Source: CAZDKK01 sp964506245 (GTDB taxonomy: Bacteria; Eisenbacteria; RBG-16-71-46; CAIMUX01; WJJG01). From it: DNA of 64,000 nt. Shown here piece after piece: positions 52,839 through 61,271 of the stretch. The notes under the pieces are model-generated. The model saw only the letters and a list, made by a program, of their open reading frames with translations, had not been told where the DNA came from and searched no databases. The stretch lies in assembly GCA_964506245.1 (NCBI GenBank), contig CAZDKK010000014.1:26006-90005 (forward strand), in the 5' to 3' direction. Positions within the stretch are counted from its first letter, which is position 1, and the number at the start of each line of letters is the position of its first letter. Made by a program: the position numbers and the translations under genes.

Positions 52839-53750
52839 TCACTCCACCCGGCCGGCTTCTTGGTAGTAGCGCTCGAGGATCTGCACCTGCTGTCCCTGGC
52901 GCCAGCCCCAGAAGGCCAAGGTCAAGAGGACGAGGACCACGGCGATGGCCATGTAGGCGAGCTGCATCCGGTAGACCATCTTCCAGCGGCTCAGGCGCCC
53001 GAAGGTCGCGCGCCCGCGCCCCAGCGAGGCGAACCACTTGCGCACGCGCGCCCAGAAGCCCTCGCGCGCGATGTAGCCGTGGCGCTCGAGGAAGTAGCCC
53101 AACGAGCGCCGGACCGGCGCGACCTCCTGGAAGAAGCCGGCCTCGGCCAGACGCTGTTCGAGCGTGTGCGCCTTCAGCGCGAGGTTGGGGACGTCGCTGT
53201 GGCGCACGCGCCGGCGCCCAAGCTCGAGCAGCAGCGTATCGGTCCGCGCCTCGCGGACGCTGTCGATCGTCTGATCGTCGCGCCAGTGGCCGCCGGGGTC
53301 CTTGTCCTCGAGGAAGCGGGAGACCTCGTGCACCAGGTAGTAGCGCAACCGGTCGGCATCCTGGAGCGCGGCCTCGTCGAAAATGAGCGGCACAAGCTCG
53401 TCGTAGATGAACGGCCCGTCGATGGACGAGGTCGTGCGCTTCTCCTGCGACAGCTCGTAGCCCTTGCGGTGGCCGCGACCCTCGTTGGCGTAGTTCTCGA
53501 AGAGCGTCGCCAGGAAGTGCGCGATGATGACGCGCAGGCCGGGTTTGTCGAAGTCGATCGGCTGGATCAGCTCGTAGAGCTTCTGATCCATCTCGGTGAG
53601 GCGCGCGTCGTTGCCGCGCAGGTTCTTGAAGTCGTCCAGCACGCCGATCAGGTTGCGCTCGAGGCTGTCCTGGTTGAGCGCCCCGGGATCGCGGTCGAAC
53701 GCCTCGGCCTGGCGGAAGACTTCCTCCAGTTGCTCGATGCCGACGCCCAT
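52839..53750 (-). CDS. TssL-like tail-anchored membrane protein
   Basis: A 303-residue mostly helical protein with a single C-terminal membrane segment (about 262-284, RMQLAYMAIAVVLVLLTLAFWGW), a tail anchor like TssL/DotU. N-terminal motifs include QKLYELIQPIDF and RVIIAHFLATLFENYANEGRG, with later YYLVHEVSRFLED. In T6SS TssL links the TssJM membrane complex to baseplate protein TssK; the gene order here (TssK-like, TssL-like, TssM-like) suits this. Identity to TssL is inferred from position, topology and length, as no strong motif is visible. AAAGGAG is 9 bases before the ATG. It overlaps the next gene almost completely in spacing (3 bases). Confidence 0.55.
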   Translation of the reverse strand: MGVGIEQLEEVFRQAEAFDRDPGALNQDSLERNLIGVLDDFKNLRGNDARLTEMDQKLYELIQPIDFDKPGLRVIIAHFLATLFENYANEGRGHRKGYELSQEKRTTSSIDGPFIYDELVPLIFDEAALQDADRLRYYLVHEVSRFLEDKDPGGHWRDDQTIDSVREARTDTLLLELGRRRVRHSDVPNLALKAHTLEQRLAEAGFFQEVAPVRRSLGYFLERHGYIAREGFWARVRKWFASLGRGRATFGRLSRWKMVYRMQLAYMAIAVVLVLLTLAFWGWRQGQQVQILERYYQEAGRVE

Positions 53751-53785
53751 CCCGCACAGCTCCTTTCAGACTCCCGGGTCGGTGA

Positions 53786-55243
53786 CTACAGGTAGTACAC
53801 CCGGATGTCCGTGTCCTTCTTCTGGAGCAGCTCCTTGAGATCGACGACGCCCGAGGAGCGCAGCGTCAGGTAATTCGCATTTTCACGCTTGTTGCGCTCG
53901 ACCTCCATGAGGAGGTAGATGCGCCCCGGCCGCTCCTTGAAGTCGGGCTGCAGCTCCGGGCAGTAGAGCGGGCGATCGTCGTTGACGCCGCCCTTCAGGC
54001 GGATGTCGCGCTCGTCCACGCCCGGGGCGACATTGTTGCGCAGCACGAAGAGGACGCTGCGCAATGCCCTCGTCTCCAGATCGCGGAAGTAGAGCACCTG
54101 GCTCTCCTCCGTGAAGCTGCTCTCGATCTTGTTCACCTCGAGCAGGTAGTAGTCCTGCTGGCGGTAGGTCACCTTGGGCTTGGGCGCTTCGGCCACCTCG
54201 CCGCCCGCGGAGGTGAGCTTCTCGCCGATGAACCGCAAGCAGTCGCGCGTGTAGTCGAGGAGCTGCGCCCCCTCGCGCATCTGGCGTCCCATGGCCTCGT
54301 GCACGTAGGGCGAGGCGACGTAGCGCGCAACTTTGTTGTGAAATTCGATGCCCCCCGCGGGCCCCGGCAGGCCCCCGGTCTGCAGGAAGTGCTCGTCGAG
54401 CTCGGATTTCACGGGTGAGGCCCCCGCGAGCGCGTTGGCGAAGACGCGCAGCAGCGAGCGCAGCGATCCCACGAAGAGCGGCGGGGGCGCTTCCTCCCAG
54501 CCCCCGAGATGCTCGATCGCGATGGACCAACCGGTGAGGATCGCATCCAGCGTGCCGCGCGCGGCCAGGTTCCACGGGTGCATGTCGGCGGCCGGCGGGG
54601 TCGCGCGCAAGACCTCGACGACCTCGTCGAGCGCCACCTGCCCCACGCGGCGGATCTCGTCGGTCGTGCGGCGCAGCGTCTGGGTGGCGCCGATCGTGAA
54701 GGCCGGCGGCAGGTACTCGGCGCTTTCCTCGGCCTTGTAGTTGGCCACGGCGATCTCGGCGATCTTCAGGCAGGAGCCGTCGCCGGGCGCCTGGGACTCG
54801 ACCAGCAGCACCTCGTAGCTCGCGGTCCGGCGCGGCGCGTTCCCCGAGGCATCCGGCGCACCCAGCGGCTGCTTCTCCGCGCGCACCCGCAAGAAGACGG
54901 GAATCGTCTGGGACGGCTGGGGGTTCAGCTCGAGCGTGCCGATCACCGGGTAACGCTCCTGGGCCTCGCTGTCGGCATCGATGTGGATGAGCGTTCCGTC
55001 GCGCGTGACCGCGCGGCAGTGGAGCACCTCGACCCGCAGCCGGTTCTCGCTCTCGATCGAGGCGCGGACCTGCAGGGGCGGGGCATCGCCCGGCGATGCG
55101 GCGAGCAGCCCGTGCAGGGGCAGCCCGTTGCGGACCAGCCAGCGCAGCGCCTCCTCGTGGTAGCGTTCCTGCGCCTCGAAGTGGGCCCGGGAGACGAGCA
55201 TCCCGTCCCACCAGTTCACGGACGTCAGATCCAGTCGCCGCAA
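53786..55243 (-). CDS. TssK-like baseplate/adaptor protein
   Basis: The TssK signature is at the very N-terminus: VNWWDGMLVSRAHFEAQERYHE (Trp11-Trp12-Asp13-Gly14-Met15, His21-Phe22), a near match to W-x-E-G-M-x-L-x-x-Q-H-F of TssK. The sequence continues with beta-rich N-terminal and helical C-terminal parts in the TssK manner. A TTG start at 55243 is chosen because AAGGAGG lies nine bases upstream; upstream frame extension to 55795 has no protein-like character. 485 residues, close to TssK's 440-450. In T6SS TssK joins the baseplate to TssL and TssM. Here no TssF/G/E or sheath gene is seen. First gene of the minus-strand operon. Confidence 0.7.
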   Translation of the reverse strand: MRRLDLTSVNWWDGMLVSRAHFEAQERYHEEALRWLVRNGLPLHGLLAASPGDAPPLQVRASIESENRLRVEVLHCRAVTRDGTLIHIDADSEAQERYPVIGTLELNPQPSQTIPVFLRVRAEKQPLGAPDASGNAPRRTASYEVLLVESQAPGDGSCLKIAEIAVANYKAEESAEYLPPAFTIGATQTLRRTTDEIRRVGQVALDEVVEVLRATPPAADMHPWNLAARGTLDAILTGWSIAIEHLGGWEEAPPPLFVGSLRSLLRVFANALAGASPVKSELDEHFLQTGGLPGPAGGIEFHNKVARYVASPYVHEAMGRQMREGAQLLDYTRDCLRFIGEKLTSAGGEVAEAPKPKVTYRQQDYYLLEVNKIESSFTEESQVLYFRDLETRALRSVLFVLRNNVAPGVDERDIRLKGGVNDDRPLYCPELQPDFKERPGRIYLLMEVERNKRENANYLTLRSSGVVDLKELLQKKDTDIRVYYL

Positions 55244-55594
55244 ACCGCCAGCCCTCCTTGCGCGCGGGCAAGGCCCGTGCGGGTCGAACGATAGGGTGCC
55301 GAGGGCGCCGGGGCCGCCACGCTCAATGCCGGGAGTTTGGCACAGGGCCGGGGGGGTGTCCAGGGTGGGGATGGTGGGGGCATGGTCCCGTCCCACCCCG
55401 GCGATCCGGTGCGAGGGAACCTGGCTCCGCCGGGCGGTTTGGATGAGATCAACGGCGACCCCGGGGACGGACCTGCGGCAGCGAGCAGGCACGGGCGTGC
55501 GGCGGTGGGCGAAAGGGGCTCGTTGTCCGAGTGCGCGAGCGGCTCTCCTGTGCCCTGAAGCCCGCAGTCTGAGACCAAAGGGAGGATACTCATC
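55244..55594. other. Divergent intergenic region before TssK-like and DUF2892 genes
   Basis: 350 bases with no supportable gene. Both divergent promoters must lie here. No palindrome, riboswitch or repeat stands out. Confidence 0.4.
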
Positions 55595-55786
55595 ATGAAG
55601 ACCAACGTCGGCGGCATCGACCGCATCATTCGTTTCGTGGTGGGCGTGGCCGTCATCGGCATCGGCATCGCGACCAGCAGTTGGTGGGGCTTGATCGGGG
55701 TCGTGCCGTTGGCCACTGCGGCGATCGGCTGGTGCCCCGCCTATCTGCCGTTCGGGATCTCGAGCTGCCGCGTGAAGAGCAGGTAG
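55595..55786 (+). CDS. DUF2892 (YgaP-like) small membrane protein
   Basis: A 63-residue protein with the family opening MKTNVGGIDRIIRFVVGVAVIG, two membrane segments (about 12-28 and 29-46), and the conserved CPAYLPFGISSC end. DUF2892 is the membrane part of YgaP-type rhodanese proteins, here alone. The conserved Cys pair (Cys47, Cys58) is present. GGGAGG nine bases upstream sets the start. It stands between the divergent TssK-like operon and a plus-strand propeller gene; a functional link to either is not shown. Confidence 0.88.
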   Translation: MKTNVGGIDRIIRFVVGVAVIGIGIATSSWWGLIGVVPLATAAIGWCPAYLPFGISSCRVKSR

Positions 55787-55873
55787 CCGCCTCATCGGGA
55801 GCAGGTCACCGCCACATTCCTCGCGGGCGCGAGTGAGCGCTGGCCAGTGACGAAGCGTTGCAGGGAGGAACTG

Positions 55874-58282
55874 ATGCGCAAGCAGATCATCGCGCGGGCG
55901 GCTCTGTTGCTTCTCTCACTGATCGCCACCTCGACCGCCCTGGCCCAGGAAACGCGCGAGGTGAGCTGGAGGTACTACCGCCCCGGCAACACCGGCATCC
56001 AGGGCGACTACTGCGAGGCCATCTGGATCGGCCCCGACGGCGATCCGTGGATCGGCGGCTACGATCCCAGCTTCGAGGAGGGCGGCGTCGCGAAGTTCAT
56101 CCAGGCGGAGAACCGCTGGGTGAACATCTCGAACATCGACTATCCCGTCATCGGGCACCCCGACATCACCGGCACGACGCGGGTGAGCGACATCGTTCCC
56201 GACGCGCAGGGCAACCTCTGGATGGCGACCTGGCGGGGCGCGCTGCGCCTCGACCCCGCGGTCGGTCCCTCCTCGCTCGTGAACTACGCCTCCGCCAGTC
56301 CGGCCCTCGCGAACGGCGGGTGCCGTGACCTCGACTTCTCGCCGGACGGCAAGGTCTGGTTCGCCCTGCTGGGATTCGGCAGCAGCATGGGCGGCATCCT
56401 GCGCCACACGCCAGGCACCGGCGATTGGCACTACTGGACGGGTGGCAACCCGCCGCAGGGCGGCAACAACTGGCCGATCCTCGTCTGGAGCGTGCGGTCC
56501 GTGTCCGTGCAGCCCAAGCCGGGCGGCGGCTACATCGTCTGGGGCGATGCGGACAATGGGTCCTCGATCGTCGCGTTCGACTCGGGCACGCAGCTCTGGA
56601 CCTACTACGAGTTCTCTTACACACCCGGCAGCATGCTCGACATGCCCGGCAGGGAGAGCGTGGACGCCGCGGGCAACCTCTGGATGACGCGCTTCGTCGA
56701 CTTCGTCGGTGGCAACGCCGTCTTCTCCCTCGACTACCGCCGTCCCGACGGGACGTGGGTCACGCCCCCACAGACCCCCATTCCCGCGGGCAGCCCATCG
56801 ATCTGGGCTTTTCGCGCGTTCGGTGACCGGCAGGCGCTCCTGGCCGATGGCAACGGCCGGATCTGGCGGTACAACGGCACCGCGTGGCAGGACCTCGGCA
56901 TCTGGCGGTCGGGCGGATACACCTACGACGTGTTCATGGATGAGGCGGGCGTCGTCTGGGCCAGCGGCACGGGCGGCGCTGCCCGGCGCGATCCGGGCAC
57001 GGGCGCCTGGCAGCTCTACCGCATCACCAACACCAGCCAGTATGACCTCTTCAACTCCGACTTCTCCCTCGATGCGGCCACCGGCCACGTCTACGCGTGC
57101 GCCAATGCAGGCCCCGGGTACGGCGGCATGACGATGTTCGACGGCACGCGCTGGATCGGGTTCAACGACTACACCTATGGCCTCGGTGTGTCGTGGCCGT
57201 TCCCCACCGACAACAGCCAGGCCGTCGGCTTCCGGCCCTCGAACGGCAGCGTGGCGGTCAATCCGACGTACAACGGCATCCACCAGTGGAACGGCAGCAC
57301 CTGGACCAACCTGAACGGCATGAGCGAGAGCCGCGGACTCGTCGAGGATTCGCTCGGGCGGCTCTGGTCGCTGGGCAACTACTTCGAGCTCCGCTATCAC
57401 AACGGCACGAACTGGGTCTCGGTGCCGAACAACGGCGCCTGGGGCAACAACATCCAGCCCGATCCCGATCGCCCGGGAACCGTCTGGGTGAGCACCTATG
57501 CCGAGGTCATCCGCACGGACGGCAACTACCGCTTCTCGCGGACTTACAATCAGTTCCCCGAGCTCAACCCCCAGAGCGACATCTTCGGCACCGTCGCCGC
57601 CGGTCACGATGGCATCGCCTGGCTCGGCTCGACCCAGGGGTTGTTCAGGCTCAACGCCAATACCGGAACCTACGAGTACTTCACCGATGTCGGCGGCATC
57701 CCCTGCCTCGGCGCAAGCCCCATGGCGGTGACCCCCGACGGCCGCGTCTGGTTCGCCATGTTCGACCCCTACGGCACCGGCCCGCACGGTCTCGTCTGGT
57801 TCGACGGCGTCGACGCGGGCATCTTCCCCGCGCCGCGGGATGGAGGGCCGCAGTGGGGCGGTCTGCCGCACGCGCAGATCCGCCAGATGCAGGTGCGCGA
57901 GATCCCGGGGGCCTATGAGCTGTGGATGATCTGTGTGAGCCGCGGTCTGGCGGTCCTCACGGTGCCCATGGTCGATCCCGCCGGCGTTCCCCTCGCGTCC
58001 GCGCCGGTGCGGCTGGCGCTCGAGGCCCGACCCGGTCTCTTCAGCGGCAGCGCCGAGGTGCTGTTCGATCTCCCTGCGTCAGGCCCGGTGCGTCTCGCCG
58101 TGCTCGATGTACAAGGCCGCGAGGTGCGCCGCCTGCTCGAGGGCGAGCTGCAGGCTGGTCCGCAGCGGGTCCGCTGGGACGGACGCGATTCGGGTGGGCG
58201 CGAGATCCCGGCGGGGGTGTACTACTACGATCTCACGACCGCCGCGGGGAGGTCGACGGAGAGGACGGTGCGGGTGCGGTGA
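55874..58282 (+). CDS. Exported beta-propeller protein with FlgD-like C-terminal domain
   Basis: GGGAGG five bases upstream fixes ATG 55874. The signal peptide (KQIIARAALLLLSLIATSTALAQ) precedes about 700 residues of propeller-like repeats with G-x-x-W motifs (DPWIGGYDP; NLWMATWRGALRLDP; KVWFALLGFG; GRIWRYNGTAW; GIAWLGSTQGLFRLN), of the two-component-regulator/reg_prop kind. The last 90 residues (LEARPGLFSGSAEVLFDLP to EIPAGVYYYDLTT) are a FlgD Ig-like tail, similar to that of the LVIVD gene. 802 residues. It is probably a secreted or surface-anchored protein. It is single, convergent with the SEC-C-type gene. Confidence 0.85.
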   Translation: MRKQIIARAALLLLSLIATSTALAQETREVSWRYYRPGNTGIQGDYCEAIWIGPDGDPWIGGYDPSFEEGGVAKFIQAENRWVNISNIDYPVIGHPDITGTTRVSDIVPDAQGNLWMATWRGALRLDPAVGPSSLVNYASASPALANGGCRDLDFSPDGKVWFALLGFGSSMGGILRHTPGTGDWHYWTGGNPPQGGNNWPILVWSVRSVSVQPKPGGGYIVWGDADNGSSIVAFDSGTQLWTYYEFSYTPGSMLDMPGRESVDAAGNLWMTRFVDFVGGNAVFSLDYRRPDGTWVTPPQTPIPAGSPSIWAFRAFGDRQALLADGNGRIWRYNGTAWQDLGIWRSGGYTYDVFMDEAGVVWASGTGGAARRDPGTGAWQLYRITNTSQYDLFNSDFSLDAATGHVYACANAGPGYGGMTMFDGTRWIGFNDYTYGLGVSWPFPTDNSQAVGFRPSNGSVAVNPTYNGIHQWNGSTWTNLNGMSESRGLVEDSLGRLWSLGNYFELRYHNGTNWVSVPNNGAWGNNIQPDPDRPGTVWVSTYAEVIRTDGNYRFSRTYNQFPELNPQSDIFGTVAAGHDGIAWLGSTQGLFRLNANTGTYEYFTDVGGIPCLGASPMAVTPDGRVWFAMFDPYGTGPHGLVWFDGVDAGIFPAPRDGGPQWGGLPHAQIRQMQVREIPGAYELWMICVSRGLAVLTVPMVDPAGVPLASAPVRLALEARPGLFSGSAEVLFDLPASGPVRLAVLDVQGREVRRLLEGELQAGPQRVRWDGRDSGGREIPAGVYYYDLTTAAGRSTERTVRVR

Positions 58283-58400
58283 GGCTGCCTGCGGCAACGT
58301 CGAGCAACTCCGGGCGGGATGCCGGGAGATGGGGGGTTGCGGCGGCTAGACGGGGCGCGGCGAGGTGCTGCGGTTGCGGAGAGGAGGCGATCCCGATGCT

Positions 58401-60746
58401 CTACCCCTCCAATCCCAGCTCCCGCCGGATCGACCCGAAATCGAACCGCTGCCCGGCGGGCAAGCGCGCCTCGCGGTTCTCACCTTCCTTGAGCAGCAGA
58501 TCGACCTGTTGCCGGCCGGCCTTGGTGCGCACGGCGGCGCGCGGCGTTTCATTGCCGAGCGCGGGGATAGGCTGGTCAATCCAGTCGGCGTAGTGTTTCG
58601 CCTTCACCGCGAGAAGAAGTTGATCCCCCTCCGCCGATCTCGGTTCGGGGGCTGTGGGCTCTGCGGCGGGCCCACCTGCGCGAAGCTGGGCCAGCGGATC
58701 GACATGCTCCCGGGTACGGTGACGAACCAGGCGCCCGAGCGACGACTCCGTGAGCGCGCGCAAGCCATCCGCTCGCTTGACCGAATTGGTCTCGACTCGC
58801 AGCGCCTTGTCGCTGAGGACGGCTCTGCCGATGACCGTGTTCTCCCAGCTCCGATGCATCGGGTTGCCCGCTCTGGTGTAGACGTAGACCGATTCGCGAT
58901 CGCCCGGCTCCGACTCATCCACGATGTCCTCGATGGACGCCAGGCGGCGCTGGATCTCCGCCCGATCAGCCGGCGCGAGCGCGAAATGGTCGATCGTGAG
59001 CAGCAGGGGGTCGCCGTCGGTGTTCTTCAGCTCGTGCGGCTGGCGAGCCCGGATCTCCGCTTCCTCGACCGCCTCTTCCCAGCATCGGATCATGTGGCGG
59101 CCGATAGCCTCGCCCCGCAGGCGATCGATTGGCACGGCGCTCTTGCGGCGCAAACGTTGCTGCACGCGCTCGACCACATCGGCCGCATCCCGCGGCGGGA
59201 GCGAGCGATGGTGGACGCCGCACAGCACAGACTGCTCCTGATCGTCCACGACTCGGGCCAGCAGGGCATCGCGGAGGCGCAATGACTTCGAGGCCGTCGT
59301 CTCCCACACCGAACGGGTCTCGCCCGTGAGCAGATCCTTCAGGACCAGGCTCTTGCCCGGGTTCACCTCGAGCACTTCCCAGATCGAGAGCCAGGCGGCC
59401 CGCTGCGCGAGCAGCCAGCGGACCTCCTCCTCGGGAAGCCGGGCGCCGCGGTCTACCAGGAACCACTCCGCGATGGGCTTGCCCTCGAAGTGGTGATGGT
59501 AGAATGCCCACGGACCTACCAGCGCACCGGGCATCGACAGATCGCCGAATACTCGGGCAGGCCGCGCCATCCAGTCGGGCCCGAAGCGGCCGCGGGCGTA
59601 CTGGTCCATCTGTTCCACCAACCGGCCGTCAAGATCGTGGGCCGCCGCGCGGGGCTCCTCGGTGTCGTGGCGCGCGCCGGGGTCGGCCGCGCGTGGCCGC
59701 GCTGGCCCGACCTTGTTGACGGTGAAGAGCCCGGCGGCTTGAGCCGGCAGCGTGAATCGCACTTCGATGTCCTCTTCGTCGAAGTAGGATTCGCAGACCG
59801 GGTCGGGCTCGTCCTGCTCGAAGAGCTCGCGGTGCTTCCCAAAGAACGCGGACAGGGAGGTCGCACAGCCCGATACGATCCGCACGTCACGCTCGGTCAG
59901 CGGACGCAGCAAGCCATCGCGATCGTAGTGATACACGATGGGATAGGCTTTCGGGCTGGCCACGGGCCATCCATGGTCAAGCGCCTCGCGGAGCATGCCC
60001 GCCGGCAGCTCCGAGCCGACCTCGTAGTTGAGGCACAGCGCGCTGCTCCCCATGTCGACTGGGGATCCGGACGAGCGAGGCTGCTCGGCCTTCTCGAGGA
60101 AGGTCTCGAAGTCCGCCAGCGAAGGGAAGAGGATCAGCCCAAGGCTCTGGCCAAGAGCGCCGATGATCGAGAGGCATGCTCCCTCGACTCCGTAGTGCGG
60201 GATGTCCACCCGGATCACCTGGCTGTCGGCGGCCACCTTCCACGGGGCAAGCTTGTACAAGAGCTCGGCGCTGCTGAACAGGTCTGCGATCGCCTCCTGG
60301 CTGACCCGACCTTGCTCGAGGTAGCTCGGCTCATCCGTATCGTCGTCCCCCGCCCCGAACTTGGCGAATTCCTGAAGCACCCGATCGAGCTCAGGCGTCG
60401 GCGCGACCACGACCTGTGCCTCCGGCAGGAGCCGCCGCACTTCCTCGGCCAGGACCGCATCGGCCACTCGCACCATGTCGGGTCGGCGCGGCGGCCCGAC
60501 CATCGGGGACTTCATGGCCTCGAGCAAGGTCGGGCCGAAGGCGACCGGTGGCTCCTGGGGATCGATCAGGCGGAAGAGGACGACAAGATCTTCGGGTGCC
60601 TCCAGCCAAAGGATGAGCTCGGGCCGGTAGGGTGTCCCCTCGGTGACGTAGAAGGGCGAGACCACGCGGCCACCGATCCACTCCGTCTCGCTATCACCGG
60701 GGCGACTGCGTCGACCCGCCTGGGTTCTGCGCGCTTTGTCTTTCAT
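58401..60746 (-). CDS. Large uncharacterised cytoplasmic protein of SEC-C-associated type
   Basis: ATG 60746 has TAGGA eight bases upstream. No signal or membrane segments are visible. The middle (residues about 370-550) holds LSIWEVLEVNPGKSLVLKDLLTGETRSVWETTASKSLRLRDALLARVVDDQE (quoted in pieces: LSIWEVLEVNPGKS, LKDLLTGE, LARVVDDQE), a pattern that recurs in proteins with SEC-C motifs. The expected C-terminal metal-binding Cys cluster is not visible in this gene. The N-terminal 300 residues have an unassigned alpha/beta pattern (VVSPFYVTEGTPYRP, LEAPEDLVVLFRLIDP). 781 residues. Function unknown. It is last in a minus-strand run with XRE and DUF1016 genes, 100 bases downstream of the XRE gene, convergent with a propeller gene. 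Confidence 0.6.
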   Translation of the reverse strand: MKDKARRTQAGRRSRPGDSETEWIGGRVVSPFYVTEGTPYRPELILWLEAPEDLVVLFRLIDPQEPPVAFGPTLLEAMKSPMVGPPRRPDMVRVADAVLAEEVRRLLPEAQVVVAPTPELDRVLQEFAKFGAGDDDTDEPSYLEQGRVSQEAIADLFSSAELLYKLAPWKVAADSQVIRVDIPHYGVEGACLSIIGALGQSLGLILFPSLADFETFLEKAEQPRSSGSPVDMGSSALCLNYEVGSELPAGMLREALDHGWPVASPKAYPIVYHYDRDGLLRPLTERDVRIVSGCATSLSAFFGKHRELFEQDEPDPVCESYFDEEDIEVRFTLPAQAAGLFTVNKVGPARPRAADPGARHDTEEPRAAAHDLDGRLVEQMDQYARGRFGPDWMARPARVFGDLSMPGALVGPWAFYHHHFEGKPIAEWFLVDRGARLPEEEVRWLLAQRAAWLSIWEVLEVNPGKSLVLKDLLTGETRSVWETTASKSLRLRDALLARVVDDQEQSVLCGVHHRSLPPRDAADVVERVQQRLRRKSAVPIDRLRGEAIGRHMIRCWEEAVEEAEIRARQPHELKNTDGDPLLLTIDHFALAPADRAEIQRRLASIEDIVDESEPGDRESVYVYTRAGNPMHRSWENTVIGRAVLSDKALRVETNSVKRADGLRALTESSLGRLVRHRTREHVDPLAQLRAGGPAAEPTAPEPRSAEGDQLLLAVKAKHYADWIDQPIPALGNETPRAAVRTKAGRQQVDLLLKEGENREARLPAGQRFDFGSIRRELGLEG

Positions 60747-60849
60747 GGCGACGATCCTACCTGACGGCGGCGCAACAGCGCCAGGGGGCTCGGGGCCTTC
60801 GCCGGCGGGGGACGGAGGAGCCGTGTCCTTGGGCCACAGCATGCTCAGG

Positions 60850-61134
60850 TCAGCGACTGTGTCTGGCCGGTCTCCTGGCCAACGCGGCGGCCACGGCCTT
60901 GGGGTTCCTCGCTGCCACGATCAGCAGCGCCATCGCCGGCCCATCGGGCGTTCGGCGGCCCTGCTCCCAGTTGCGGAGCGTCGCGACGCCGACGCCGATC
61001 ATGAGAGCAAACTCCGTCTGGGATTTGCCAATGCTGTGGCGAATCGCCTTGATATCCTCAGCTAGAGACTTGAGATCACAATCTGTGATTTCAAGGTCCT
61101 GGGGCGGTCGGCAAACACTTCCATATGCCTTCAC
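60850..61134 (-). CDS. XRE-type DNA-binding protein, probably 5' damaged (HigA/NadS-like)
   Basis: The C-terminal two thirds are a clear HTH: DIKAIRHSIGKSQTEFALMIGVGVATLRNWEQGRRTP, then DGPAMALLIVAARNPKAVAAAL as in HigA/NadS antitoxins. Upstream the frame (open to 61209) runs into sequence that codes on the opposite strand for an ORF6N fragment, so the N-terminus has been replaced at a junction near 61100. GTG 61134 is the nearest plausible start, but no good ribosome site exists, and ATG 61185 or 61209 are possible. An inverted repeat ATCACA-ATC-TGTGAT (61075-61089) lies in the coding part. No toxin gene is adjacent. Confidence 0.55.
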   Translation of the reverse strand: MKAYGSVCRPPQDLEITDCDLKSLAEDIKAIRHSIGKSQTEFALMIGVGVATLRNWEQGRRTPDGPAMALLIVAARNPKAVAAALARRPARHSR

Positions 61135-61225
61135 CGAGCAAGGGGTAGCGATGCTCTCCTCCGTACTCAGGCGCGAGCGCGCCATCGAGGTGAACATCGC
61201 CATCATCAAGGCCTTCGCGAGCTCA
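61103..61225 (+). pseudogene. ORF6N-domain gene fragment
   Basis: Read in frame on the plus strand, GRQTLPYAFTEQGVAM and LSSVLRRERAIEVNIAIIKAF match the most conserved part of ORF6N proteins (phage-type DNA-binding or anti-repressor). Only about 41 codons remain; there is no start and the frame continues into unrelated sequence. It abuts the XRE gene head to head, which marks a recombination junction. Confidence 0.7.
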
Positions 61226-61271
61226 TGCGTCCACCGTCCCGCCCTCTGCCCCGCCAGCGTGACCGAACCCC

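Noticed and set aside
49595..55243. A complete type VI secretion system
   Set aside because: No tssB, tssC, hcp, vgrG, tssE/F/G or clpV homologue is visible; only K, L and M-like genes are.
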